Shown: piece by piece, positions 42,708 to 51,680 of the stretch
Layout: each line of letters starts with the position of its first letter
How positions within the stretch are numbered: the stretch's first letter is position 1
Source of the DNA: Dolichospermum compactum NIES-806
Lineage (GTDB): Bacteria > Cyanobacteriota > Cyanobacteriia > Cyanobacteriales > Nostocaceae
Assembly: GCF_002368115.1 (NCBI RefSeq)
Contig: NZ_AP018316.1
Span: 1,864,186-1,915,877 of the forward strand
Length of the DNA stretch: 51,692 nucleotides
Reading direction: 5' to 3'
The notes under the pieces: model-generated
Database searches by the model: none
Told to the model about the DNA's origin: nothing
Seen by the model: the letters and a program-made list of their open reading frames with translations, nothing else
Position numbers and translations under genes: made by a program

Positions 42708-44024
42708 ATTAGTGATATTTATTATTCATCATAGCCAAATTTAAATTTAGAACTTAAGATAGTGCGATCGCGCCCTAATTTCTTAGCTTGATAAAGTGCT
42801 TGATCAGCCGCTTCAAAAAATTCTCTTAAAGAAAAATCTCCTGAAGGAATGATACAGGCAATTCCTAAGCTTATGGTTAAGCTAATCATGTTTGTTAATT
42901 GATTTTTTTTTGTTAACTCAGGAATTTTAATTCTCAATGATTTTACTGTTTCTCTGATTTCTTCAGCAATGAATATAGCTGCTTCTGCGTCAACTTGTGG
43001 CAAAATTAATACAAATTCTTCACCACCATAACGAGCAACTAAATGATCTGGATTTTTAATTACTGAATTAATTGCTTGAGCAATTTGACGTAAACAATTA
43101 TCACCACTTTGATGTCCATAGGTATCATTATGAAATTTAAATTCATCCAAATCTGCTAATATTAAAGATAGAGGTTCTTGGATGTATGTCATTCTTTCCC
43201 ATTCTATTTCCAAAGTTTCATCAAAACATTTACGATTAGCAAGTTGAGTTAGTTTATCAATATTAACTAACAATTGCAATTTTTCATTTTCTTTTTTTAA
43301 TTTATCCCACGGAATAGCATTACTTTCTATTAGTAAATTTTTTTGAAAAAATAAACGATACAGTTCGCAAAAAGGTTCATAATTATAGCCACTTAATTTA
43401 ATTAACCCTAAACTATCTAATTTATAAACCAAATTCGCTGACAAGTTTATGTTGCTATTTGGGGAATTGACAACTTGATTATATGCTTGAGACAATTCTG
43501 CATCTTGTAGCAATATATTGAGTATATTTCTTAAATATCCGCTGTAAATACATTTACCATTTGTACAATTATCTAATAGTTCTTCTAAGGAAATTTTTTG
43601 CTGGTGGATATAATATAACGCCTGATGAATTAGATATGGCTGTCCTCCTACCCAATACATTAAGTTTTCCACAGATTGAATATCACAGCAATCTAGTTTG
43701 TAACGTCTAGCTAATTCTGTGACTTGCTCAATGGTAAATTCTGGTAATTTCAATGACAACCCAACATTAAACGGAGATTGATTGATATTTAAAGGGATAT
43801 AAACTTCAGTGGAGTGCAATAATACTAACCGAACCTTTTGCCAAGCTAGAGTTTGTTTACCTTGTTCATGCCAACTCCGTAGTAAAAGTGAAAAATCCTG
43901 GGCTATTTGTTGATGTTGAAAAACATAATCTACTTCATTTAAAATTAAAACTAATGGACTTTTAATTTGCTCTAATAAATAACTATCGAAATAAATTGAA
44001 GCACTAACTTTACTACCAATTTCC

Positions 44025-45199
44025 CAGAAATGTTGAATAGCGTAATAAAACTTTACATATTGAAATAAACTTAGCCTATAAGTGCTATTTTTCATCTTAT
44101 CCAAATAAGTTTTCTAAACCAATGAACATAACTTATTTCCTGACACATATAGGACTGAAGATAACGGAGTTTATCTAATAAAGTTTTGCCAAATTCTTGC
44201 GGTATTTCTATTAGTTGCAATATCAAATAAGCGATTAAACAGCACATTATCTGAATTCTAATTCCATTCTCATTCTTTGTCATAAGTCTGTCTAACTTGA
44301 GGTGCATTTTTAAGAATTTCCATAACAATTCAATTTGCCATCTTTGTATGTAAATTTCCATAATCTCTTGATTACTAACTTGCTCTTCTCCTTCATTTAA
44401 TAAGTTTGTTGCTAAACGAAATTCACTCTTAGTTTCTATATCACAAAATGCTACTACTCTAATTTCCACTTCTCTTTCATCTTTGCCAACTTTACAATTA
44501 CCATTTTCTAGCATTTCTAAAGTGACATTATTTTTAATTCTTAAGACAAAAGCTTTATTTTTTTGTTGTTTTAATTCAGATATTCTTTCGGAGGATGCAA
44601 ATCCTCTATCCATTATCCCTACTCCTTTTGACGGAATTGCTTCTACTGTTTCTTGTCCATATTTATGGTCATGTCCTTGCCCAAAATGAATCACCATTCC
44701 ACCAACTTCTGATGTCAAACTATCTAACCCACAAAATAGTTTTACTTGATGATATCCTTGACTCCATAATAATTTACTTGTTAATGTAATAATTGTTGAA
44801 TCTATAGGAAATAATGCTTGGGTTTCTTCCTTTCCTTTTTTCTTTCTCAGTTGATTGTTTAATTCAGTTATTATCTCCAAAAATACTTGAGTATCTCTCT
44901 TTTTACTTGCCTTGGAAAAATTTGATATTTTTAAATCTATCCCTTGATTATTTAGTCTTTGAAATAAATCTCTCATACTCACTATACTTTTATCCATGAC
45001 ATACTGTAACCACACTGATACAAATGAAAATGTGTCCAGAACTGGATAATCTTTTTTGGGCAATGGTTTCAATATTGTTTTGACCACTTCTGGGAAATTC
45101 TTTAAGCGCATAATTTGATAATTCTTTATCTATATTTTTTTAGATTGTATCAAATTATGGTACTTTTTTTTAATCTTTTCCTAACATTCAACACTTCTG
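44025..45199 (-). mobile_element. IS4-family insertion sequence, copy 2 (1175 bp)
   Basis: It has the same ends, length and transposase as the element at 25592, in the opposite orientation. The target duplication is CCAATTTCC, 9 bp, at 44016-44024 and 45200-45208. It interrupts the NTPase-GGDEF gene between the codons for EEIG and SKVS. Confidence 0.95.
44092..45111 (-). CDS. IS4-family transposase, second copy
   Basis: The 339-residue product is identical to that of the copy at 25680-26699, with the same D104, D168 and Y-x2-R-x3-E-x6-K residues. The start-codon inverted repeat is also present, at 45110-45158. The host gene runs in the same direction, so host transcripts would read into the IS. 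That is the situation the start-codon hairpin should silence. Confidence 0.95.
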   Translation of the reverse strand: MRLKNFPEVVKTILKPLPKKDYPVLDTFSFVSVWLQYVMDKSIVSMRDLFQRLNNQGIDLKISNFSKASKKRDTQVFLEIITELNNQLRKKKGKEETQALFPIDSTIITLTSKLLWSQGYHQVKLFCGLDSLTSEVGGMVIHFGQGHDHKYGQETVEAIPSKGVGIMDRGFASSERISELKQQKNKAFVLRIKNNVTLEMLENGNCKVGKDEREVEIRVVAFCDIETKSEFRLATNLLNEGEEQVSNQEIMEIYIQRWQIELLWKFLKMHLKLDRLMTKNENGIRIQIMCCLIAYLILQLIEIPQEFGKTLLDKLRYLQSYMCQEISYVHWFRKLIWIR

Positions 45200-45540
45200 C
45201 CAATTTCCTCATCCCAATAATCATCTAAATGTGATGCAAGTGACAACTGCCGAGCTACATTTACACAAAACCAGCGTAAAAAATTATTCAGGCTCAAAAA
45301 AGTTTGGGTATCTACTAGTTTAAAGTCTATAGTAACTACGGAATATTCATGTATTTGAGCTTGGTGAATTAGCTGTAACATTAAAGAACTTTTGCCCATT
45401 TGTCGAGGTGCTTTAATCCGAATCAAACTCCCTGGTTTGACTAATTCTGTATAAGCATCACTTTCAATGGGAGGGCGTTCAATATAAAATATGGAATTGA
45501 ATGGTAGTGGATCACCTGGTAAAGTAATATTTTCCTGCAT

Positions 45541-45922
45541 TTGAAATTTATTTTATGAGGTTTTATATTAATCTCCAATTTTACTACTTAAATCCAAAAG
45601 CACTCCTGTTCCTTGTGAATTATAATTATGTATTTTTAGCTTTTTTTAAGCATATTAGGAAAATCAGTCACAAAAATTAACACTCACCTTAAACTTTATT
45701 GTTTTTGCGGCTAATCTGGACATACCCTGATTCCTTTTTATAACTCCAAACCAGTTTAATTATCTTGTTTAGTATCTCATTAAAATGGTTCATTCACTTA
45801 CGCCGCAGTGTACTATAGCGGTTCTCGATTGAGTGAGATACAATAAACCCACCCTCAACCCCCTTGCCGCAAGCAAGGAGTGGGCTATGATGTATCTCAT
45901 GCAAGTGGATACCGCTATAGCA
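45541..45922. other. Gene-free region with a MITE
   Basis: The first about 270 bp are AT-rich and hold the upstream region of the NTPase-GGDEF gene. The last 108 bp are a CTATAGCGGT-ended element listed separately. No gene was seen. Confidence 0.65.
45813..45920. mobile_element. 108-bp MITE, CTATAGCGGT-ended family, copy B
   Basis: The ends are CTATAGCGGT (45813-45822) and ACCGCTATAG (45911-45920), extended by GAGTGAGATACA and TGTATCTCA in the next 20 bp. The interior is a CTTGCCGCAAGCAAG palindrome, unlike that of copy A at 12733, although both are 108 bp long. Confidence 0.8.
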
Positions 45923-47497
45923 CTATTCACTAGTAGACTCAGTTGGTGATGTAGTCACAGGTTCTAGTTGTGCGGGAGATTCTGCTGGTGGTGAGTCAGC
46001 AGACTTTTGACGACGACGGAGGACTTCTGCTAAGCGTCTCTGACTTTTTTGTACTCTTTCGGTTCTACCTTCGTTAGATTGATTACCTATGTCAGATTTT
46101 ACGGGCTGAACTGAACCGCGACGGGCTGGAGATTCTTCTGTTTGCTTGGGTTGTTCAGGTTCAACACGCTGACGAGGTAGTGAAACTGGTTTACTTTTGG
46201 AGGGTGCAGATTCTTGTTGCCGTCTAGTTGTATTTTCGGAGGGGACATCAGTAATAATAGGATTTGTTTTTCTTCGATTGCGTGGAGGTGATTCTATGGG
46301 AGTGGAACTAGAAGCTTCTTGTTCAATTATTTTCTTAATGGCTTCTCGCCGTTTTTCTATTTGGCGTTCTTGAAGTTTACGGTGACGATTTGATCCTTTA
46401 ATAGCAAAGTTAACTGAGGCTCTTACTCCTTCTCTTCCTGCTTCTGTGGGTGTTAATTTCCACTCTTGAGCAGCTTTTTGAGCAGCTTCATCTAGTTCAC
46501 TATCACCACTGGAACGGATTAACCGCACCCTCGTAACATTACCATTATTATCAGTATCAATAGCAACTTCTGGATTTCCTTCTGCGCCCCGTCGTCTGGC
46601 TCTCTCTGGATACTTAATTTGACACTGTAGACAATCCGCACGATTCAATTTAGAACTGTTTTCGATGGGAGGTTTGGGTGCGGTAGCTACTGGTGTATTT
46701 TCTGGCCTTGCTGTGTTTTCCACACCGTTACCAAAACTGTTTCCAATACCATTACCAGAACTGTTTCCAATACCATTACCAGAATCTTTACCTAAAATAT
46801 TTCTCCAGCGATGATCACCTAAATTATTTAAAATAGTTCTATTCTGCGAAACATCTGTGGAAGTCGTGGAATTGCTAGGGATATTATGAGAACTAATATT
46901 GGGTTGAGTTTCTGACTTGAATGGGATTTCTGTAGGTTTCGTTTCTGCCTGGGGTTGAATAGATGCTAGGGTATTTGAATTTTCATCTAATTTTTGGATT
47001 GGTTTGATTTCTGTCGGAGTTGTTGCTATTACTGGTTCAGGAATTGTGTTTGCTATGAAGTTATTTTTTATAGAATTTGGTGTGATTGCAGTTTTAGGAG
47101 ACGTGAGCATTGGGGATTGTTTACTAATAAAGTTATCAGTATTTTTTGCTTGAGGCTGTTTGCTTACAGGTGCAACAGAAGACTTGATTTTACTAATGAT
47201 CGTTGTTTTTGTTGGTATGGAAATTTTGCCGCCTTCATTTCCACCACCAGAATTTATTTTTGGTAGGGATTTCATCTCTACTGGTGGTTGGATTATTTTC
47301 TGAGGGAGAGTTTCTAAAATTGTTACTTCAATGGGTTTATTTGTAACTTCAGGTACTTTGAAGAAAAACTTATTAATAGCTAAAGCTAGTAGTCCAATAT
47401 GTAATGCTAGTGAGCCAATAAAACTAAAGACCAGGAAAGTCTTTAAGGCTTCAGTTTCTTTTTCCCGCTGTTCTATAGTGATGCTTGATAAACTCAT
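45923..47497 (-). CDS. TonB-family energy transducer with a long C-terminal extension
   Basis: In this 524-residue protein one membrane helix lies at residues 20-42 (FLVFSFIGSLALHIGLLALA). A proline/threonine-rich periplasmic linker follows, with imperfect GNGIGNSSGNGIGNSFGNG repeats near 240-262. The TonB C-terminal domain is at about 285-372 (IKYPERARRRGAEGNPEVAI, RVRLIRSSGDSELDEAAQKA). TonB couples the inner-membrane proton gradient to outer-membrane transporters. Normally this domain is at the very end. Here about 150 charged, disordered residues follow it. No ExbB, ExbD or receptor gene is in the window. Start is the ATG at 47495-47497. Confidence 0.88.
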   Translation of the reverse strand: MSLSSITIEQREKETEALKTFLVFSFIGSLALHIGLLALAINKFFFKVPEVTNKPIEVTILETLPQKIIQPPVEMKSLPKINSGGGNEGGKISIPTKTTIISKIKSSVAPVSKQPQAKNTDNFISKQSPMLTSPKTAITPNSIKNNFIANTIPEPVIATTPTEIKPIQKLDENSNTLASIQPQAETKPTEIPFKSETQPNISSHNIPSNSTTSTDVSQNRTILNNLGDHRWRNILGKDSGNGIGNSSGNGIGNSFGNGVENTARPENTPVATAPKPPIENSSKLNRADCLQCQIKYPERARRRGAEGNPEVAIDTDNNGNVTRVRLIRSSGDSELDEAAQKAAQEWKLTPTEAGREGVRASVNFAIKGSNRHRKLQERQIEKRREAIKKIIEQEASSSTPIESPPRNRRKTNPIITDVPSENTTRRQQESAPSKSKPVSLPRQRVEPEQPKQTEESPARRGSVQPVKSDIGNQSNEGRTERVQKSQRRLAEVLRRRQKSADSPPAESPAQLEPVTTSPTESTSE

Positions 47498-47529
47498 ATT
47501 TTATGATTTAGTTATGAATAATATGATAG

Positions 47530-47598
47530 CAATACAATCGAGGGCGGGTTTTCCCCGCCCCTACGGGCTTTGCGATTTGCTGACTGCATCTCACAAAG
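47530..47598. repeat. Internal fragment of MITE copy A type
   Basis: The segment with GAGGGCGGG, TTTT, CCCCGCCCCTAC and then GCGATTTGCTGACTGCATCT matches the interior of the element at 12733-12840 without its ends. Confidence 0.6.
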
Positions 47599-47599
47599 A

Positions 47600-47729
47600 T
47601 AGGACTTACGCCAGTGTCACACAAAAAATCTATTGTAGGGTGCGTCAGACTGTATAAATACTGACAATATACAGATATTTTATGTCTGATGCACCTTAAA
47701 ATGTGCTAGTGCTAGTTGCGTAAGTTCTA
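47600..47729. mobile_element. 130-bp MITE with TAGGACTTACGC-type ends
   Basis: TAGGACTTACGC (47600-47611) and GCGTAAGTTCTA (47718-47729) are inverted repeats with one mismatch. Inside, GGTGCGTCAGAC and GTCTGATGCACC form a second, nested stem. A further copy begins at the very end of the window (51681). With its neighbour fragment it fills the gap between petJ and the TonB gene, where no gene was seen. Confidence 0.7.
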
Positions 47730-47810
47730 AAAGAGTGAATACTGCTATAACTATAGGAATAATCAGCGAAAAGCCCTGCACATTGTTAGGTCATCAAGTT
47801 AGATGTAACT

Positions 47811-48149
47811 TTACTTTTCCCAGCCATTATCAGCTTGTTGTAGGACATAAGCAGCTACATCTTCTATTTGTGCTGGTTTTAACCTCCTACTAAAAGCTGG
47901 CATTGCGCCTTTACCCTTAGTAACTTGAGCAATAATGGCTTCTGCTGAATACATACCGTACTTTTCCAAATCTGCTTTTTTCAGGGTTTTGGCAGCATTA
48001 ACTAAATTTTTACCACCCGCGTGACAAGAAGCACAATTAGCCTTAAATATTGCCGCGCCACTACCAGCGTCAGCGGCTAAAGCGGGACTACTGAAGGCAA
48101 AGGTGAAGATAGCTATGCCTAATAATAATACTGGGATTATTTTTTTCAT
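47811..48149 (-). CDS. petJ: Cytochrome c6
   Basis: The 112-residue precursor has a signal peptide at residues 1-25 ending ALA. The mature 87 residues bind one haem through C39-A-S-C42-H43, with M83 in KGAMPAF as the sixth ligand. Cytochrome c6 carries electrons from cytochrome b6f to photosystem I in the thylakoid lumen and to terminal oxidase. In many cyanobacteria it rises when copper is scarce and plastocyanin cannot be made. No regulatory site was recognised in the 168-bp upstream region. Start is the ATG at 48147-48149. Confidence 0.97.
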   Translation of the reverse strand: MKKIIPVLLLGIAIFTFAFSSPALAADAGSGAAIFKANCASCHAGGKNLVNAAKTLKKADLEKYGMYSAEAIIAQVTKGKGAMPAFSRRLKPAQIEDVAAYVLQQADNGWEK

Positions 48150-48317
48150 GTGGTGTTCTCTCTACAACAATGGCTGAATCCGTGCAAATATCCTTTATAA
48201 TTCTCATTTAATTTCGTGGGATTAGTCAAATGACAAGCTGTCAAACAAGGTGACTCTGGATTGATTGAAATCCAGCATTAATCCCATAGAATAGGATAAT
48301 TAAAATGACTAAAGTGC

Positions 48318-48875
48318 GTGTTTATTTCTAAAATAAATGATACTGTCCAAGTAACACCAGGGAATACCGTATCAAATTATCACATTCAAATTAGTGTTAT
48401 TAACCAAATTATCATGCCAGATGGAAATGGGCAATTTAATGGCTCTAAGCTCGTCACACTAATTCATGGTGGCAAGGTTCTCATGGTTAATAGTCGGACA
48501 AGGAATGGGTTAATACTTTTTAAAGAATACCATGCCGAGTTTGCTGGACCTGGAGCAGCGATTGGTGGAGATCATGATAGTGATTGCCAAGGGATTTTAC
48601 CTATAGGCAATCTGTCTTTGTTGATTCCTGAATCCCATGAAGATCGTCAAAAAGCTTATTTGCTTAGGCGACAATGGATTCGCTTGATTAAACAAATTAC
48701 GGAGGGTCAAATTGCTAAAGAGCGAGTAAAAAAGATTCTTGATCAGTTTGAGGTATTTTTCCCATCTGAAATAGTGGCTTGTATCCCAGATGAGGCTTTT
48801 GCGATGTTAGTAGGTGTGTTAACACAAACTGTAACGATTGTTCGTCACGTAGGCATTGATACAGAAAATGAATGA
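48318..48875 (+). CDS. Protein of unknown function
   Basis: The 185-residue frame starts with a GTG at 48318 and reads FISKINDTVQVTPGNTVSNY, then QFNGSKLVTLIHGGKVLMVN, GGDHDSDCQGILPIGNLSLL and a helical C-terminal part ending HVGIDTENE. I do not recognise a family. The start is doubtful: an ATG at 48304 in another frame opens an 8-codon frame overlapping the GTG, so either a short leader or a frameshift near the 5-prime end is possible. The gene is divergent from petJ and convergent with hisC. Confidence 0.6.
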   Translation: MFISKINDTVQVTPGNTVSNYHIQISVINQIIMPDGNGQFNGSKLVTLIHGGKVLMVNSRTRNGLILFKEYHAEFAGPGAAIGGDHDSDCQGILPIGNLSLLIPESHEDRQKAYLLRRQWIRLIKQITEGQIAKERVKKILDQFEVFFPSEIVACIPDEAFAMLVGVLTQTVTIVRHVGIDTENE

Positions 48876-48895
48876 GTGGTAATTAGTTGCTACTT

Positions 48896-50035
48896 TTACA
48901 AAAATGCTTGTATTCGCTCCAGGGTGCGGGTGTTTTCTGCGGGTGTACCGATAGTGATTCTTAAGCCATTGGGTAAAAGTCTAATCAGAGTCCCTTGATT
49001 TCTCAGCTTTTGGTTGAGATTTGTTAAAACGGTGGTTGATAATTTAGAGTCATCGGTTTTAATCCGCAAGTAAATAAAGTTGGTGCTGCTGGGTGTAATT
49101 TCCAGGGTTGGATGTGCGGATAAGGCTGTGATCATTTTGGTTCTTTCGCTGAGGATTTGGGGGATTGACTCTAGCAAAAGTTGCCGATTTTCTAAGGCTA
49201 CGAGGGCGGCGGCGATAGAAAAGCTGGGAAGATTGTAAGGAAGACGAACTTTTTCTAAAATGGCGATCGCATCTGGATGAGCGATACAATAACCTACACG
49301 CATGGCAGCCAGACGAAAGGCTTTAGAAAAGGTGCGTAATATTATCCAGTTAGGATGTTGTAATAATTCTCCGCCTAAGGTGGTTTGACTAAATTCAAAG
49401 TAAGCTTCATCAATAACTACTAAAATTTCTTCTGGTAAACTTTTTAACCATTCCAGTTCCGCTGCTGTTAAGGAATTAGCGGTGGGGGAATTGGGGTGAA
49501 CGACAAAAACGACGCGAATGGGCGGATTTTGTGTTTGGGAAATGGCAGATTTTGCGGCTGCTAAATCAGTTTCAAAGTTGCTGTGATTTCTGCCTACTGT
49601 AACTACAGGAATGCCTAAAGTCTGGGCTAAAATTCCATACATGGAAAAGGTAGGATTGGCGACTAATATAGAACCTTCTCCCCCTAAACAGGTGGCAATT
49701 AATAGGGATCTAATTAATTCATCTGAACCATTACCGACGGAAATATTCGCAGCGGTGAAAGTTGAATTTTCTAGATTTGCTGATTCATTTACATATTGGG
49801 AAATGGCATTTTTTAGAGTCTCGTGTCCACCATCAGGATAACGATTAGTTTCAATAACTTGCTGATAAGTCCAGGCTAATTTTTCTTTGATTTCCGGTGG
49901 TAAATCCAAGGGACTTTCATTAGTATCTAATCTGTCAAATTGGACGGCGACTGGTTCAGCACTATCGCTACCAGGATGAGCTTTATAAGCGTTAAGTTGG
50001 GATAAATCGGAACGAATAAATTTAAGATTTGTCAT
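48896..50035 (-). CDS. hisC: Histidinol-phosphate aminotransferase
   Basis: This 379-residue PLP enzyme of histidine synthesis converts imidazole acetol phosphate to histidinol phosphate using glutamate. The fold-type I motifs are clear: LDTNESPLDLP at the start, GNGSDELIRSLL, HPNSPTANSLTAAELEWL, VIDEAYFEFS, and the PLP lysine in RTFSKAFRLAAMRVGY. Other his genes are not adjacent. The start is the ATG at 50033-50035, and TTGGTAA heptamer repeats lie immediately upstream. Confidence 0.95.
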   Translation of the reverse strand: MTNLKFIRSDLSQLNAYKAHPGSDSAEPVAVQFDRLDTNESPLDLPPEIKEKLAWTYQQVIETNRYPDGGHETLKNAISQYVNESANLENSTFTAANISVGNGSDELIRSLLIATCLGGEGSILVANPTFSMYGILAQTLGIPVVTVGRNHSNFETDLAAAKSAISQTQNPPIRVVFVVHPNSPTANSLTAAELEWLKSLPEEILVVIDEAYFEFSQTTLGGELLQHPNWIILRTFSKAFRLAAMRVGYCIAHPDAIAILEKVRLPYNLPSFSIAAALVALENRQLLLESIPQILSERTKMITALSAHPTLEITPSSTNFIYLRIKTDDSKLSTTVLTNLNQKLRNQGTLIRLLPNGLRITIGTPAENTRTLERIQAFL

Positions 50036-50081
50036 TGGTAATTGGTAATTGGTAAAACTTGTCTTTGTTACATTTTGTTAT

Positions 50082-50714
50082 TTATGATAATTGACAAAAT
50101 GAATAAATTGCTTGCCAAATTTCATCGCTGACATTGCCTAAGCTATGATCACTATTAAATTCTATTAATTTTACCCAGGGACGGGAAATAGCAAAAGTGC
50201 GACTAGCTTGGATGGGGATTACTTCATCATGTTTACCATGTAAAATCAAGGTGGGAAGGGGACGTTGTAATAAATCTTCTGAATATTGTTTAGCATCGGT
50301 AACAAAATTATAATGTAGAGGCAGTGATTTTTGATAGCCATAATGATAAATCATCATATATTTCATTAATTGCCATAATTTTAATCTTATGCCTAATTTT
50401 GGCAACCAGTGGGATAAAAAACCGAAAGCTGGCGCTAATAATATTAGGCGTTGTACTTGTAAATGTTGTTGTGCTAAATGGGCAGATATCAAACCACCTA
50501 AGCTAGAACCAATGAGGGTTACAGGTTGGGAATTTGCAGGAAGATGAGCCGCAATTTGTTGAATTTGTCGAGTGATGGTTAAGTGAGTAAATCCGCCACT
50601 GTTTAGGTCAGGGATAGATATTGGGATGTGGTGTTGTGATAATCTTTGTTGAATGTTTTGGGCTTTTGCTGAATTTGGACTGGAAGCGAAACCGTGAAGA
50701 TAAAGATAATTCAT
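50082..50714 (-). CDS. YqiA/YcfP-like alpha/beta hydrolase
   Basis: The 210-residue protein begins NYLYLHGFASSPNSAKA, with the oxyanion HGF motif. It has the nucleophile elbow GSSLGG near residue 70, an acidic residue in LHGKHDEVIP and the catalytic histidine in FNSDHSLGN. The family hydrolyses short esters in vitro. The natural substrate is unknown. The start at 50712-50714 fits the family. It is 12 bp after the DNA methyltransferase stop on the same strand, so both may be transcribed together. Confidence 0.85.
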   Translation of the reverse strand: MNYLYLHGFASSPNSAKAQNIQQRLSQHHIPISIPDLNSGGFTHLTITRQIQQIAAHLPANSQPVTLIGSSLGGLISAHLAQQHLQVQRLILLAPAFGFLSHWLPKLGIRLKLWQLMKYMMIYHYGYQKSLPLHYNFVTDAKQYSEDLLQRPLPTLILHGKHDEVIPIQASRTFAISRPWVKLIEFNSDHSLGNVSDEIWQAIYSFCQLS

Positions 50715-50726
50715 AAGTGATAATTT

Positions 50727-51656
50727 TCAATATATTGTCTTAATTACAGAATCAATCACAGTAGCAACACAAGGAATTGCGATCGCATTACCAGTTAATT
50801 TTCGCATGGTTTGATAGCTGCCTACTATTTTATAAGATTCTGGAAAACCTTGCAATCTCAACATTTCTCTTGCGGTTAATCTTCTTTCGCCGTTGACTAA
50901 TAAATAATTATAAGATGCTCCTGCCCTCAAAGCACAGGAATAAGGATGTATACTAATATTACCAGATTTATTTTCATGCCATATTGTTGGTTGCTCATAT
51001 TTTTGCTCAGGTTTGACTTTTTGTAACCGATTTTGGCGAATTTTTTCGGAAGCATAATAAAATTCAGAAACAGATTTTTCTAATATTTCTGATAAAGGCT
51101 GCATGGGCATTTTGATTAATGGCCAATTAAAGTTATGGTAATGATTTTGATTTTTTAAGCCGACGATTAAAATTCTTTCTCGTTTTTGTGGTAAACCGAA
51201 ATTAAGAGCATTGAGAATTTTATAATCTGTATAATAGCCTAATTCTTTTAATGTATTAATAATTATTTTTAATGTTTGCCCCTGTTGATGTCCTTGTAAT
51301 TGTTTGACATTTTCTAATATAAAGGCTGACGGTTGTTTATTTTTAATAATTCTGGCAATATCAAAAAATAATGTTCCTCTGGTATCTTCAAATCCTTTTA
51401 GTTCTCCACAAATGCTAAAGGGTTGACAAGGAAAACCACCTAATAATATGTCATGGTCAGGAATATCATTTTCGTCAATTTTGGTAATATCTCCTATGGG
51501 TGTTTCTCCAAAGTTTTCTGAATAGATTTTTTGGGCATTTATATCAATATCACTGGAAAAAACACATTGAGAATTAATTTTATAATTATCACAAATCTTT
51601 TCAATTGCTAATCTAAATCCACCTGTACCACTAAATAAGTCTATAAATTTGATCAT
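50727..51656 (-). CDS. DNA (cytosine-5) methyltransferase
   Basis: This 309-residue m5C methyltransferase has its motifs in normal order: I FIDLFSGTGGFRLAIE, IV GGFPCQPFS with the catalytic C77, VI FILENVKQL, VIII PQKRERILIVG, IX RRLTAREMLRLQGFPES and X GNAIAIPCV. The target-recognition region between VIII and IX (about residues 190-250) decides specificity, which I cannot read. No restriction endonuclease gene is visible next to it on the left. The right side ends with the window, so whether it is solitary or half of a restriction pair is open. The start is the ATG at 51654-51656. Confidence 0.93.
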   Translation of the reverse strand: MIKFIDLFSGTGGFRLAIEKICDNYKINSQCVFSSDIDINAQKIYSENFGETPIGDITKIDENDIPDHDILLGGFPCQPFSICGELKGFEDTRGTLFFDIARIIKNKQPSAFILENVKQLQGHQQGQTLKIIINTLKELGYYTDYKILNALNFGLPQKRERILIVGLKNQNHYHNFNWPLIKMPMQPLSEILEKSVSEFYYASEKIRQNRLQKVKPEQKYEQPTIWHENKSGNISIHPYSCALRAGASYNYLLVNGERRLTAREMLRLQGFPESYKIVGSYQTMRKLTGNAIAIPCVATVIDSVIKTIY

Positions 51657-51680
51657 TTTTTGATTTCGGTTTTATCCTTG

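Larger units (their letters stand above)
42722..45540 (-). pseudogene. AAA-like NTPase fused to a GGDEF domain, split by an IS
   Basis: Removing 44025-45199 and one 9-bp target copy rejoins two frames into a 544-residue protein. Residues 1-114 (45540 leftwards) carry Walker A RQMGKS (46-51). Residues 115-544 carry the Walker B region LVLILNEVDYV, the rest of the NTPase and a GGDEF domain from about 375 (TQLANRKCFDETLE, ADLDEFKFHND). The active loop is GGEEF and there is no upstream RxxD inhibitory site. The intact protein would make cyclic di-GMP under control of the NTPase. As it stands, the 5-prime fragment ends shortly after entering the IS. The 3-prime fragment could start only from IS-derived codons (27 extra residues from 44104). 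The neighbouring WD40 gene is probably separated from its promoter. Confidence 0.9.

Noticed and set aside
44025..44104. The 460-residue GGDEF frame as an intact gene starting at 44104
   Set aside because: Its first 27 codons lie in the IS end, and the missing Walker A part is found on the far side of the IS with a matching target duplication. It is the 3-prime fragment of a split gene.
45181..45540. 119-residue protein as an independent gene
   Set aside because: It is the N-terminal NTPase fragment of the same split gene. Its last few residues are IS-derived.
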